A DNA stretch of 14,491 nucleotides. Source: an uncultured Eubacteriales bacterium. Lineage in GTDB: Bacteria > Bacillota > Clostridia > Christensenellales > CAG-138. Under the pieces are notes generated by a model. It searched no databases, was not told the origin of the DNA, and was given only the letters and a program-made list of their open reading frames with translations. The stretch covers positions 1 through 14,491 of the forward strand of contig UQRU01000052.1 in NCBI GenBank assembly GCA_900543475.1, given 5' to 3'. The translations under genes were made by a program, and so were the position numbers. The first letter of the stretch is position 1; each line of letters starts with the position of its first letter. Positions 7,280 to 14,478 of the stretch are shown here, in pieces.

Positions 7280-8149
7280 ATGAAAAAATTCATAGCCATA
7301 TTGGCAATACTGGTAGCCTTGTGCCTGGCGGCGGCGGGCTGCGCCGCCCCGGCGGCGGAGGAAGCGGCCGCGCCCGCAGGGGAGGAACCCCCCGTAGAGG
7401 AGGCGGCCCCGGCGGAGGAAGCGGCGGAACAGGTGGAGCTGATCGTTTTTGCGGCGGCCTCCCTCCAGGAGACCCTGACCCAGATCGGGGAGCTATATCA
7501 GGCCGTGGCCCCCAATGTGACCCTGATCTTCAGCTTTGATTCCTCCGGCACCCTAAAGACCCAGATCCAGGAGGGGGCGGATTGCGACCTGTTCATCTCC
7601 GCCGCCCAAAAGCAGATGAACCAGCTGGACGCCGCCGCCGACCCGGAAGTGAACACCGAGGGGTTGGATTTCGTGGAGCAGGGCACCCGGGTGGACCTGC
7701 TGGAAAACAAGGTGGCCCTGGTGGTACCGGAAGGCAACCCGGCTAACATCAACAGCTTTGCGGACATCGCCAACTGTGAAAGCATCGCCCTGGGCAACGA
7801 CGACGTGCCGGTGGGCCAGTATTCCATCGAGATCCTCACCAACCTGGGCCTGTTGGAGGGCCTGGAGAGCGGCAGCAAGATCACCTACGGCTCCAACGTG
7901 AAGGAGGTCACCACCCAGGTGAGCGAGGGCGCTGTGGATTGCGGCATCGTCTATGCCACCGACGCCTTCTCCGCCGGGCTGACCATCGTGGACCAGGCCC
8001 AGGAGGATATGTGCTCCCAGGTGATCTATCCTGCGGCGGTGCTCAACATCAGCCAGCACCTGGAGGAGGCCAAGGCCTTCCTGGCCTATCTCCAAGGCGA
8101 GGAAGCCACTGCGGTTTTCGAATCCGTTGGCTTCGCCCCGGTGGGCTGA
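7280..8149 (+). CDS. modA: Molybdate ABC transporter substrate-binding lipoprotein ModA
   Basis: This is the extracytoplasmic molybdate/tungstate receptor of the importer. Its signal peptide (1-20) ends in a lipobox AAGC with C21 as the lipidated residue. A flexible Ala/Glu/Pro linker follows (22-50), then the mature domain. Ligand-site motifs are AAASL (S61), DSSGTL (S88/S89) and, near the C-terminus, YATDAF. The length of 289 residues is usual for Gram-positive ModA with a linker. AGAGG stands 9 bases before the ATG. It follows the MPT-binding gene closely and precedes modB and modC. The linker is unusually rich in GCG/GAG codons and is nearly all Ala, Glu and Pro. Tungstate (TupA-like) specificity is less likely, because the motifs are of ModA type. 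Confidence 0.93.
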   Translation: MKKFIAILAILVALCLAAAGCAAPAAEEAAAPAGEEPPVEEAAPAEEAAEQVELIVFAAASLQETLTQIGELYQAVAPNVTLIFSFDSSGTLKTQIQEGADCDLFISAAQKQMNQLDAAADPEVNTEGLDFVEQGTRVDLLENKVALVVPEGNPANINSFADIANCESIALGNDDVPVGQYSIEILTNLGLLEGLESGSKITYGSNVKEVTTQVSEGAVDCGIVYATDAFSAGLTIVDQAQEDMCSQVIYPAAVLNISQHLEEAKAFLAYLQGEEATAVFESVGFAPVG

Positions 8150-8175
8150 TCCGCCATCCCCCTTTTTCCAACTAC

Positions 8176-8195
8176 GCCCCGGGCTCTACCGGGGC
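8176..8195 (+). promoter_or_regulatory. Intercistronic hairpin between modA and modB
   Basis: A perfect 7-bp stem GCCCCGG/CCGGGGC (8176-8182 with 8189-8195) has a 6-base loop. It sits 26 bases after the modA stop and has no T tract. It probably shields the 3' end of modA mRNA or partly attenuates, giving more receptor than transporter, as in other importers. This role is inferred from position. Confidence 0.5.
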
Positions 8196-8265
8196 GCCTG
8201 TCGATTCTGCGAACCATATGCCCCGAGGCAATGCCCCGGCCCATTCCCGTCCATAAGGAGTCCCC

Positions 8266-8940
8266 ATGGATTGGTTCCCCCTTTTCAATTCCCTCCGGAT
8301 CGCCGGGATCTCCACGGTGGTCACCTTTTTCTTGGGCATCCTGGCCGCCTATTATATCGCCCGGGTCCCCAGGGCCCTCAAAGGGGTGCTGGACGTGCTC
8401 CTCACCCTGCCCCTGGTATTGCCCCCCACGGTGGTGGGCTACCTGCTGCTGCGGCTCCTTGGCCCCAAGCGCATGATCGGCGCCTGGTTTTTGGAGGAAT
8501 TCGGCATCAAGCTGGTAATGACCTGGTGGTCCGCCATCTTCGGCACCGTGGCCGTATCCTTCCCCCTCATGTACCGCACCGCCCGGGGCGCCTTCGAGGC
8601 CTTTGACGAGACCTTGGCCCACGCAGGCAAGACCCTGGGCCTGTCCAACACCTATATCTTCTGGCGGGTGCGTATGCCCGTGTGCCACCAGGGCATCCTG
8701 GCGGGCACAGTGCTTTCCTTTGCCCGGGCCCTGGGGGAATACGGCGCCACCAGCATGATCGCCGGCTACACCCCCGGCCGCACCGCCACCATTTCCACCA
8801 CCGTTTATCAGCTCTGGCGCACCAACAACGACGAGCTGGCCCTGCGATGGGTGCTGGTGAACATGGCCATCTCCTTTGTGGTGCTCATGGCGGTAAACCT
8901 GCTGGAAAAACGGGAGCGTTCCCCGAAAGGAGGCGGCTAA
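8266..8940 (+). CDS. modB: Molybdate ABC transporter permease ModB
   Basis: This membrane-spanning subunit forms the molybdate channel with ModC. Its 224 residues carry about five hydrophobic spans. The cytoplasmic coupling (EAA-type) loop is clear: HAGKTLGLSNTYIFWRVRMP followed by the G of the GILAGTVLSFARALGEYGAT segment. The start is set by AAGGAG (8255-8260), 5 bases before the ATG. The stop codon TAA is directly followed by the modC ATG, and the modC ribosome site lies inside the modB end, so translation is coupled. Confidence 0.93.
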   Translation: MDWFPLFNSLRIAGISTVVTFFLGILAAYYIARVPRALKGVLDVLLTLPLVLPPTVVGYLLLRLLGPKRMIGAWFLEEFGIKLVMTWWSAIFGTVAVSFPLMYRTARGAFEAFDETLAHAGKTLGLSNTYIFWRVRMPVCHQGILAGTVLSFARALGEYGATSMIAGYTPGRTATISTTVYQLWRTNNDELALRWVLVNMAISFVVLMAVNLLEKRERSPKGGG

Positions 8941-9987
8941 ATGGCCCTGTCCGTACAGATCGAAAAACGCTTGGGCAGCTTCTGCCTATCGGCGGCGTTC
9001 ACCGCGGAGCCCGGGGAGATCTTGGCCCTGCTGGGGCCCTCCGGCTGCGGCAAAAGCATGACCCTCAAGTGCATCGCCGGCATCCTGCGCCCCGATCAAG
9101 GCCGGATCGTGCTGGACGGCCGGGTCCTCTTCGACAAGGCGGCAGGCATCGACTTGCCGCCTCAAGCCCGGGGGATCGGCTATTTGTTCCAGCAATACGC
9201 CCTGTTCCCCCACATGACCGTAGCCCAAAACATCCAGGCCGGCGCCCGGCGGCAGAAAAAAGCCGGCAAACAAGTCCCCCTACAGGAATTATTGGCCCTG
9301 CTGCGGCTGGAGGGCCTGGAAAACCGGCGGCCGGCCCAGCTTTCCGGCGGCCAGCAGCAGCGGGTTGCCCTGGCCCGGATCTTGGCCAGCCAGCCTGCGG
9401 CGATCTTGCTGGACGAGCCCTTTGCCGCCCTGGACAGCTTCCTTAAGTGGCAGCTGGAGCAGGAGATCGCCCGGGTGCTGGCAGACTTTGGCGGGCCCTG
9501 CATCTGGGTGTCCCATGACCGGGACGAGGTCTACCGCAATTGTGGCCCCATGTGTATGATGGAGGCGGGCAAAACCCAGCCCCCTCGAGAAAAGCATCAG
9601 CTGTTCCAAGACCCCCGCACCCCCAGCGCCGCCCGGCTCACCGGCTGCAAAAACTTCGTGGATGCCCGGCCCCAAGGGGATACCGACCTATATCTACCCC
9701 CTTGGGATGTGGTCCTTCACGTAAACCGGCCCGTTCCCCCGGATATTACCCAGGTGGGCTTGGGAGATGGCTGCATGTCCTTTTCCCCGGAGGAGGAGAC
9801 CGATGCCCTCTCCTGCCAGGTCATCCATGCGGTGGAGGATGTAGCCGCGATGATCCTATTGCTTCGCCCCATGGGCAGCCGGGAGGGCGCCCCCCTATTG
9901 CGCATGGAGATCCCCAAGGAAGCCTGGCATGGCCAGACCCAGTGTACGGTGTATATCCGCAGCCCTCAGGCGTTTTTGCTGGCGTAA
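8941..9987 (+). CDS. modC: Molybdate ABC transporter ATP-binding protein ModC
   Basis: This ATPase drives molybdate import on the inner face of the membrane. All motifs are intact: Walker A GPSGCGKS (32-39), Q-loop Q84, signature LSGGQ (134-138), Walker B ILLDEP with E159, and the switch histidine H192. The remaining part (about 235-348) contains one TOBE-like segment, the accessory domain that in other ModC proteins binds oxyanion and gives feedback. The length of 348 is usual. The start abuts the modB stop with AAAGGAGG just upstream. The stop codon lies immediately against the left arm of the long inverted repeat at 9988. Confidence 0.93.
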   Translation: MALSVQIEKRLGSFCLSAAFTAEPGEILALLGPSGCGKSMTLKCIAGILRPDQGRIVLDGRVLFDKAAGIDLPPQARGIGYLFQQYALFPHMTVAQNIQAGARRQKKAGKQVPLQELLALLRLEGLENRRPAQLSGGQQQRVALARILASQPAAILLDEPFAALDSFLKWQLEQEIARVLADFGGPCIWVSHDRDEVYRNCGPMCMMEAGKTQPPREKHQLFQDPRTPSAARLTGCKNFVDARPQGDTDLYLPPWDVVLHVNRPVPPDITQVGLGDGCMSFSPEEETDALSCQVIHAVEDVAAMILLLRPMGSREGAPLLRMEIPKEAWHGQTQCTVYIRSPQAFLLA

Positions 9988-10149
9988 GCTGCGGCTCCCG
10001 GCCTTCCCCCGGGGGGGCGGCGGGCGCGCAAAGCGCGCACAAAGCAAGGGCGGACCCTAAAGGGCCCCGCCCTTGCTTTGGTTTTGCCGGGGGCCGAAGG
10101 CCCCGGCAAAACGCCGCCGCCCCCCCGGGGGAAGGCCGGGAGCCGCAGC
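9988..10149. repeat. Long cruciform-like inverted repeat with three inner hairpins
   Basis: A perfect 36-bp inverted repeat (9988-10023 with 10114-10149) starts at the first base after the modC stop. Three further perfect hairpins fill its interior: GCGCGC arms at 10024-10029/10033-10038, a 14-bp stem at 10040-10053/10067-10080, and an 11-bp stem at 10082-10092/10101-10111. Nearly every base is paired on either strand, giving a four-way junction. No target-site duplication or ORF is evident. The bidirectional terminator follows 7 bases later. Confidence 0.85.
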
Positions 10150-10156
10150 CAGGCAA

Positions 10157-10195
10157 GCAAACAAAAAAGTGGCCGCCGGCCACTTTTTTGTTTGC
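10157..10195. terminator. Bidirectional terminator between modC and the minus-strand operon
   Basis: A perfect 18-bp stem (10157-10174 with 10178-10195) has a GCC loop, a GTGGCC/GGCCAC top and six A/six T tracts below it. It serves the plus-strand mod operon and, 1 base after the stop of the gene at 10197, the minus-strand operon. Confidence 0.85.
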
Positions 10196-10196
10196 C

Positions 10197-10553
10197 TTAT
10201 CCCAGGGAAAACAGAAGCAGATGCACCAAAAGCACTGCCGCAAAGGCAATAATGGAAACCATCCGTGCCCGGGTAAGGCTTCGGGCAATATTCCGCTGCA
10301 AGATATTGGGGATCAGCAGCAGGATCACCACCGCCAGCACCAGCCCCATGGAACCAAAGGTTTCCGTACCGCCTAGGTAAAACAAGCACAACCCGCCGGC
10401 AATGCCCAACACCGCGCCCGCAATGGTCTGCCACAGCTTCCATTTTTCCGGGGAAAGGCCTGCCACCAGCCGGTCTAGGCTACTTAAGTATTCGTTTTCC
10501 AGCTCGTCCTGCTGGGATTCCGGGCGCTGTTGTTCCTGTTCCTGGACGTCCAT
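10197..10553 (-). CDS. Small three-helix membrane protein, function unknown
   Basis: I do not recognise this 118-residue protein. Its first 35 residues are very hydrophilic and Gln/Glu-rich (MDVQEQEQQRPESQQDELEN). Three predicted membrane spans follow at about 42-61, 67-84 and 98-116, the last two separated by a basic segment (QRNIARSLTRAR). The start is supported by GGAGGAG (10566-10560) 6 bases before the ATG. It begins 18 bases after the dfx stop, so it should be co-transcribed with superoxide reductase, and a terminator lies directly after its stop. Lack of shared motifs prevents a functional guess. Confidence 0.75.
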   Translation of the reverse strand: MDVQEQEQQRPESQQDELENEYLSSLDRLVAGLSPEKWKLWQTIAGAVLGIAGGLCLFYLGGTETFGSMGLVLAVVILLLIPNILQRNIARSLTRARMVSIIAFAAVLLVHLLLFSLG

Positions 10554-10571
10554 GCTAAGCTCCTCCTGCCG

Positions 10572-10946
10572 CTATGCAATGGTCTTCCACAGGCCGTGGA
10601 GATTGCACCAGGCATAGGCGGCCACCGGCTCGTCCCCTGGGCATAGGGCAAAGCATACCTGGGGCGCCTGGCCGGGGGCAAGCAGCTTGCGCTGGTTGCC
10701 TGTTTTGGTCTCCAGGGCTATCCAGCCGATATAGTGTTCCGGCAGCATGGGATGGTCTACGCTGCCCACCTTCACGGTGACGTAGACGCCGGTTTGCTCC
10801 AGCAGGGGCACATGCTTTTCCGTAGCCGCATCCACGCTGCCGGGAATGATCTCCTGCATCTTTTCGCCACAGCACATGACGGGCACGCCCTTGTCCTCTA
10901 CATAGGCGATGATGTTACCGCAATGGGCGCATTGAAAGAATTTCAT
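10572..10946 (-). CDS. dfx: Desulfoferrodoxin (two-iron superoxide reductase)
   Basis: The enzyme reduces superoxide to hydrogen peroxide without making oxygen, a typical defence in anaerobes. At 124 residues it has both domains. The N-terminal desulforedoxin domain has C6, C9, C25 and C26 for the FeCys4 centre. The C-terminal domain has the His4-Cys catalytic iron site: H45, H65, H71, C114 and H117 (CNLHGLW). The active-site pair E43-K44 (EKHVP) is also present. Length and ligand spacing are those of the two-centre class. The start has AAGGAGT (10960-10954) 7 bases upstream. It lies 88 bases after the TIM-barrel gene without a strong terminator between them. A possible TATAAA stands at 10969-10964 but lacks a clear -35. 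Confidence 0.95.
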   Translation of the reverse strand: MKFFQCAHCGNIIAYVEDKGVPVMCCGEKMQEIIPGSVDAATEKHVPLLEQTGVYVTVKVGSVDHPMLPEHYIGWIALETKTGNQRKLLAPGQAPQVCFALCPGDEPVAAYAWCNLHGLWKTIA

Positions 10947-11034
10947 AAATATTACTCCTTTATTTTATATTTTCCCTTGCGCATAAGGGGATTGGGTTAG
11001 GGGATGGCGGCATGGGATACGGCCCGTGGCCGGA

Positions 11035-11706
11035 TCAATAGCCGGCTTTACGATAGCGGTCCATCATGGAGGTAAAGAGGATCTTCGTGCTGGGCGGTGT
11101 ATAGCTGATGGTGTTTGCTCCAGCGTCAATGGTGCGCAGGATGCTTTCCCCAGTGGGGCCGCCGGTGGCGATGATGGGCACGGTGGGGTAACGGGAACGG
11201 ATGGAACGGACCACCTGGGGGGTGCGTTCGGCAGCGGAGATGTTAAGGATATCCACGCCAGCCTCCAGGCGGGCTTCGATGTCGGTATGTTCATTGAGGA
11301 CGGTGGCCACGATGGGGATGTCCACCACATCGGCAATCAAGCGGACGGTCTCATTGGGCAGGGGGGCGTTCACCACCACGCCAATGGCGCCTTGGGCTTC
11401 CGCATCTTTGGCCAGGGTCACGGTACGCTTGCCGGTGGTGGTACCGCCGCCCACCCCGCAGAACACGGGAATATAGCTGGCGGAAATGATGGGATGGGAA
11501 ATGGCCTGCTGAGGCGTAAAGGGATAGACGGCCAACACTGCGTCCGCATTGCAGTTCCGGATAATGGCGATATCCGTGGAAAACACCACGGATTTAAGCC
11601 GCTTGCCCAAGACCACCATGCCGCTGGCCTGGTAGATCTCGTCCGGCATCTCCAGGATATGGGCCCGGAGCTCGCCGGTGATCCTAGGAACGTGACGGTT
11701 ATTCAT
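11035..11706 (-). CDS. TIM-barrel protein, annotated elsewhere as hydrolase; function unknown
   Basis: This 223-residue cytoplasmic protein reads as a beta/alpha barrel: repeated strand-helix units such as ADAVLAVYPFTP, AIGVVVNAPLP, IPIVATVLNEH and VDILNISAAE. It ends in a phosphate-binding-like turn, TGGPTGES (181-188), followed by GANTISYTPPST. A glycine-rich FCGVGGGTTTGKR loop stands at 82-94. I recall near relatives in clostridia carried as hydrolase or beta/alpha-barrel protein, without a proven reaction. I chose the ATG at 11706 rather than the ORF edge (TTG at 11712). GGAGG (11720-11716) lies 9 bases from the ATG but only 3 from the TTG. It is probably the first gene of a unit with dfx. 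Confidence 0.8.
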   Translation of the reverse strand: MNNRHVPRITGELRAHILEMPDEIYQASGMVVLGKRLKSVVFSTDIAIIRNCNADAVLAVYPFTPQQAISHPIISASYIPVFCGVGGGTTTGKRTVTLAKDAEAQGAIGVVVNAPLPNETVRLIADVVDIPIVATVLNEHTDIEARLEAGVDILNISAAERTPQVVRSIRSRYPTVPIIATGGPTGESILRTIDAGANTISYTPPSTKILFTSMMDRYRKAGY

Positions 11707-11767
11707 ATGCAAACACCTCCTGCGTGATTCAGATCGGAAAAAACGCCCGTATCAAGGGGATGGAAAG

Positions 11768-11796
11768 ATTATAATCGCATATCAGGCGGCTTTCAA
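11768..11796 (-). promoter_or_regulatory. Near-consensus promoter of the TIM-barrel/dfx unit
   Basis: On the minus strand, TTGAAA (11796-11791), a 17-base spacer and TATAAT (11773-11768) are present, identical in design to the uppP promoter. The predicted leader is about 55 bases. The -10 box sits inside the palindrome GATTATAATC (11767-11776). Confidence 0.75.
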
Positions 11797-11913
11797 TACG
11801 ATGGGGTATTTTTTCCCTTTTCTTTACATTTTATCAGCAAATTCGGCTGTGGGAAAGCCTAAAGTATGTAGGCGGGGGAGAAAAGAGGGTGCGGCCTGGC
11901 AGCGGTGGACATA

Positions 11914-11969
11914 TTAAAAAGATCTTAAAGGGTTTCCCCCTACGAAATTAAAGGAGAACGTGGTAGTAT
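11914..11969 (+). promoter_or_regulatory. Phased TTAAA repeats and possible -10 before the two-component genes
   Basis: TTAAA occurs at 11914, 11925 and 11948, with spacings of 11 and 23 bases, about one and two helical turns. TAGTAT (11964-11969) is a plausible -10, with no good -35. PhoB/OmpR-type regulators bind direct repeats at 11-base spacing, so self-regulation by the downstream regulator is possible. Confidence 0.35.
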
Positions 11970-12001
11970 GAAGCTGGCCGGAGCGACGGCAGGAGGAAAG
12001 C

Positions 12002-12700
12002 ATGTATAAAATACTGGTTTGCGATGACGACAGGGATATCGTATCCGCATTGGAGATCTATCTAAAAGCGGAAGGCTATCAGGTGGAGAAGGCATACAAC
12101 GGCCAAGAAGCCTTGGCCTGCGTGGAAAGGGAAGAGATCCACCTGGTGCTGATGGATATCATGATGCCGGGACTGGACGGCATATCCGCCACCATCCAGC
12201 TGCGCCGGGCCAGCAATGTGCCGGTGATCCTTATTACGGCGAAAAGCGAGGATACGGACAAGGTGCTGGGGCTGAACCTGGGGGCGGACGATTACATTAC
12301 CAAGCCCTTCAATCCGGTGGAGGTGATGGCCCGGGTACGCAGCCAGCTCAGGCGGTACGCCCAGCTGGGAGGCATGGAGCAAAAGCCCACGGCCCTGCAA
12401 ATCGGTGGCATTCGCCTGGACGACGAGGCCAAAGCCGTGACCCTGGACGGGGACCCGGTAGCCCTGACCCCCATCGAATATAGCATCCTGCGGCTGCTCA
12501 TGTCCAACCCAGGCAAGGTATTCAGCTCCAGCCGCATCTATGAGCTGGTGTGGAAGGACAGCGCCTTTGGGGCGGAAGGGACTGTGGCGGTGCATATCCG
12601 CCACCTAAGGGAAAAGCTGGAGATCAACCCTGGAGAGCCACGATACCTGAAGGTGGTTTGGGGCCAGGGCTACAAAATAGAAAAGGGGGAGGGCAGATGA
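12002..12700 (+). CDS. PhoB/OmpR-family response regulator
   Basis: This 232-residue DNA-binding regulator has a receiver domain (about 1-115) with acidic pocket D8-D10, phosphorylated aspartate D52 in LMDIMMPG, switch residue T79 and lysine K101 in TKPF. A winged-helix domain follows (about 130-230) with VAVHIRHLREKLE and the terminal VWGQGYKIE. AGGAGG stands just before the ATG. The stop TGA overlaps the kinase ATG as ATGA. Its target genes cannot be read from the window, apart from possible self-control through the repeats upstream. Confidence 0.95.
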   Translation: MYKILVCDDDRDIVSALEIYLKAEGYQVEKAYNGQEALACVEREEIHLVLMDIMMPGLDGISATIQLRRASNVPVILITAKSEDTDKVLGLNLGADDYITKPFNPVEVMARVRSQLRRYAQLGGMEQKPTALQIGGIRLDDEAKAVTLDGDPVALTPIEYSILRLLMSNPGKVFSSSRIYELVWKDSAFGAEGTVAVHIRHLREKLEINPGEPRYLKVVWGQGYKIEKGEGR

Positions 12701-14235
12701 AGGCGCATTATCGATTTTTGTACAAGGCTGTAGCCGTATTCCTTTATGGCATCTTTGCCATGGGGATCGGCTATTGCGGGATATACCTGCTGCTAAGCTA
12801 CGCCTCGCCGGCGAACCTACCGGCGGCCCTGTCGGACCATACGGGGCTGCTGACCCTGGGGCTGGGGTTCTGCTGCCTGGGCCTGCTGGCCACGCTGACC
12901 TACCTTATGCGGGGGGCGGGCCGCCGGCCGGAGGCAGAAGGGTTTTTCCCCGGCTGGCAGGAGAAGATCCCCCTGGATCTATACCTCCTCCTGTCGATCT
13001 CCGCCCTTTGCGCCATCCTCACGCCCCTGGTCCAGAACCTGCCCAATTGGATCTATACCGAGGCCAGCCTGCTTATCGCCTTGCCTGGTTTGGCCGTCTT
13101 TGCCCTGCTGATCCTGGCTCTGCTTATGACCCTGGCCACCCGGTTCAAGCTGGGCGGCTGGTGGCGCAATACCGTCATCTATTGGGTCCTGAGCCTGTGC
13201 CTGCGGTTCCTCCGTTGGCTTTGGCGGAGCATCCGAGGACTGTTCGACGCCTTGCCCGCCATATGGCCGGTGGCGCTATTGTCTGGGATCTTCCTGTTCG
13301 CCGCCTTTTTAATGGGGGCCACGGGCATGTATAGCAGCCTAGGGGTATTGTTGTGGCTGGGCATTTGCGGCGGGGTATTCCTGTTATGCTGCTATGGAGC
13401 CATCCAGTTTGGCGCCATCCAAAAGGTGACCGAGCAGCTGGCCGAGGGTAAGCTGGAAGCCAAAGTCCATACGGAAAAACTCCTGCCGCCCTTCCGGCGG
13501 CATGGGGAAGCGGTGAACCGGATCGGCAAGGGCATCCACAAGGCGGTGGCGGAACAGCTCAAAAGCGAGCGGTTCAAAACCGAGCTGATCACCAACGTAT
13601 CCCACGATTTGAAAACCCCCCTCACTAGCATCGTCAACTATGTGGACCTGCTGGGAAAGGAACAGCTGGATAACCCCCGGGCCACGGAATATGTGGCGGT
13701 GCTGCGCCGCCAAGCCCAGCGCCTTAAAAAGCTCACGGAAGACCTGGTGGAAGCCTCCAAGGCCTCCAGCGGCGCCATGGCGGTCAACCGGGTACCCATG
13801 GAGCTTGGGGAGCTGCTTTCCCAATGCAATGCCGAATACGCAGAACGGCTAGCAGCCGCCAACCTGGAACTGGTAACGGATTGCCCGGCGGGCCTCCAAG
13901 TGCTGGCGGATGGACGGCTGCTATGGCGGGTGTTTGACAACCTATTGGGCAACGCCTGTAAATACAGCCAGCCTGGCACCCGGGTATATATTACGGTGGA
14001 AGCAGCCCAGGAACAGGTCTTGGTGCAGGTAAAAAATATTTCTCGGGAAGTGCTCAACGTGACCCCGGAAGCCTTGATGGAGCGATTTGTCCGGGGGGAT
14101 AGTAGCCGTAGCGCCGAGGGTAGCGGCTTGGGGTTGTCCATTGCCAAAAGCCTGATGGAGTTGAATGAAGGCAAGCTGGAATTGGCCATTGACGGAGATT
14201 TATTCAAGGCCCTATTGACCCTGGGCAAACCTTAA
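12697..14235 (+). CDS. Membrane sensor histidine kinase partner
   Basis: This 512-residue kinase should phosphorylate the regulator encoded just before it. Six or seven hydrophobic spans lie at about 10-34, 49-70, 93-112, 122-147, 189-208 and 214-236, possibly also 158-172. Only short loops join them, so there is no large external sensor domain. A HAMP-like linker (237-290) leads to the H-box NVSHDLKTPLT with H303. The N-box is FDNLLGNACKYS (413-424), and the F/G2 part is FVRGDSSRSAEGSGLGLSIA. The usual DxGxG box between them is not visible; VKNISREVLNV stands there instead, as in some clostridial kinases. I chose the ATG at 12697, which overlaps the regulator stop. The in-frame ATG at 12550 lies inside the regulator gene and is not credible. 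Confidence 0.93.
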   Translation: MKAHYRFLYKAVAVFLYGIFAMGIGYCGIYLLLSYASPANLPAALSDHTGLLTLGLGFCCLGLLATLTYLMRGAGRRPEAEGFFPGWQEKIPLDLYLLLSISALCAILTPLVQNLPNWIYTEASLLIALPGLAVFALLILALLMTLATRFKLGGWWRNTVIYWVLSLCLRFLRWLWRSIRGLFDALPAIWPVALLSGIFLFAAFLMGATGMYSSLGVLLWLGICGGVFLLCCYGAIQFGAIQKVTEQLAEGKLEAKVHTEKLLPPFRRHGEAVNRIGKGIHKAVAEQLKSERFKTELITNVSHDLKTPLTSIVNYVDLLGKEQLDNPRATEYVAVLRRQAQRLKKLTEDLVEASKASSGAMAVNRVPMELGELLSQCNAEYAERLAAANLELVTDCPAGLQVLADGRLLWRVFDNLLGNACKYSQPGTRVYITVEAAQEQVLVQVKNISREVLNVTPEALMERFVRGDSSRSAEGSGLGLSIAKSLMELNEGKLELAIDGDLFKALLTLGKP

Positions 14236-14250
14236 GCCCCATACGAATAT

Positions 14251-14275
14251 AGGCGGCGATAAAAAACCGCCGCCT
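14251..14275 (+). terminator. Hairpin after the kinase gene, weak terminator candidate
   Basis: A perfect 8-bp stem AGGCGGCG/CGCCGCCT (14251-14258 with 14268-14275) has an A-rich loop and lies 16 bases after the stop codon. It is not followed by a T tract on the plus strand. A second weak hairpin (about 14289-14314) ends near GGGGTGTTTT and may do the actual termination. Confidence 0.4.
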
Positions 14276-14382
14276 AAAGCTAAGTCCCGTTGCCCCCTTT
14301 ATAAGCTGGGCAGCGGGGTGTTTTATATACCTAGCAAACAAAAGACATGGCCAGCCCTGTTATGCAGTCGCCCAAAAAGCCG

Positions 14383-14478
14383 GGGCCAGCCGGGGGGGCG
14401 GCGGCAGGGCGCTCCGCGCCCGGAAGGCCGGGCCGGGGGGCTTTGGCCCCCCGGCCCGGCCTTTGGTTTGGCTGGCCC
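14383..14478. repeat. GC-rich multi-hairpin element at the right edge
   Basis: An outer 9-bp stem GGGCCAGCC/GGCTGGCCC (14383-14391 with 14470-14478) encloses a 6-bp hairpin (14407-14412/14416-14421) and a perfect 18-bp hairpin (14424-14441/14446-14463, loop TTTG). The design resembles the 9988-10149 element. No ORF is supported in 14236-14491. The element may continue past the window. Confidence 0.7.

Noticed and set aside
9988..10149. CRISPR array or insertion sequence
   Set aside because: There are no regularly spaced direct repeats with unique spacers, no transposase, and no target-site duplication at the ends of the inverted repeat.
9821..10288. Minus-strand ORFs through the modC end and the long inverted repeat
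   Set aside because: They translate hairpin DNA into Pro/Gly/Ala-rich strings, repeat the same peptide from both arms, and overlap the terminator.
12550..12696. Upstream extension of the histidine kinase to the ATG at 12550
   Set aside because: It would overlap the regulator gene by 150 bases. The ATGA overlap at 12697 and the first membrane span at residue 10 support the later start.
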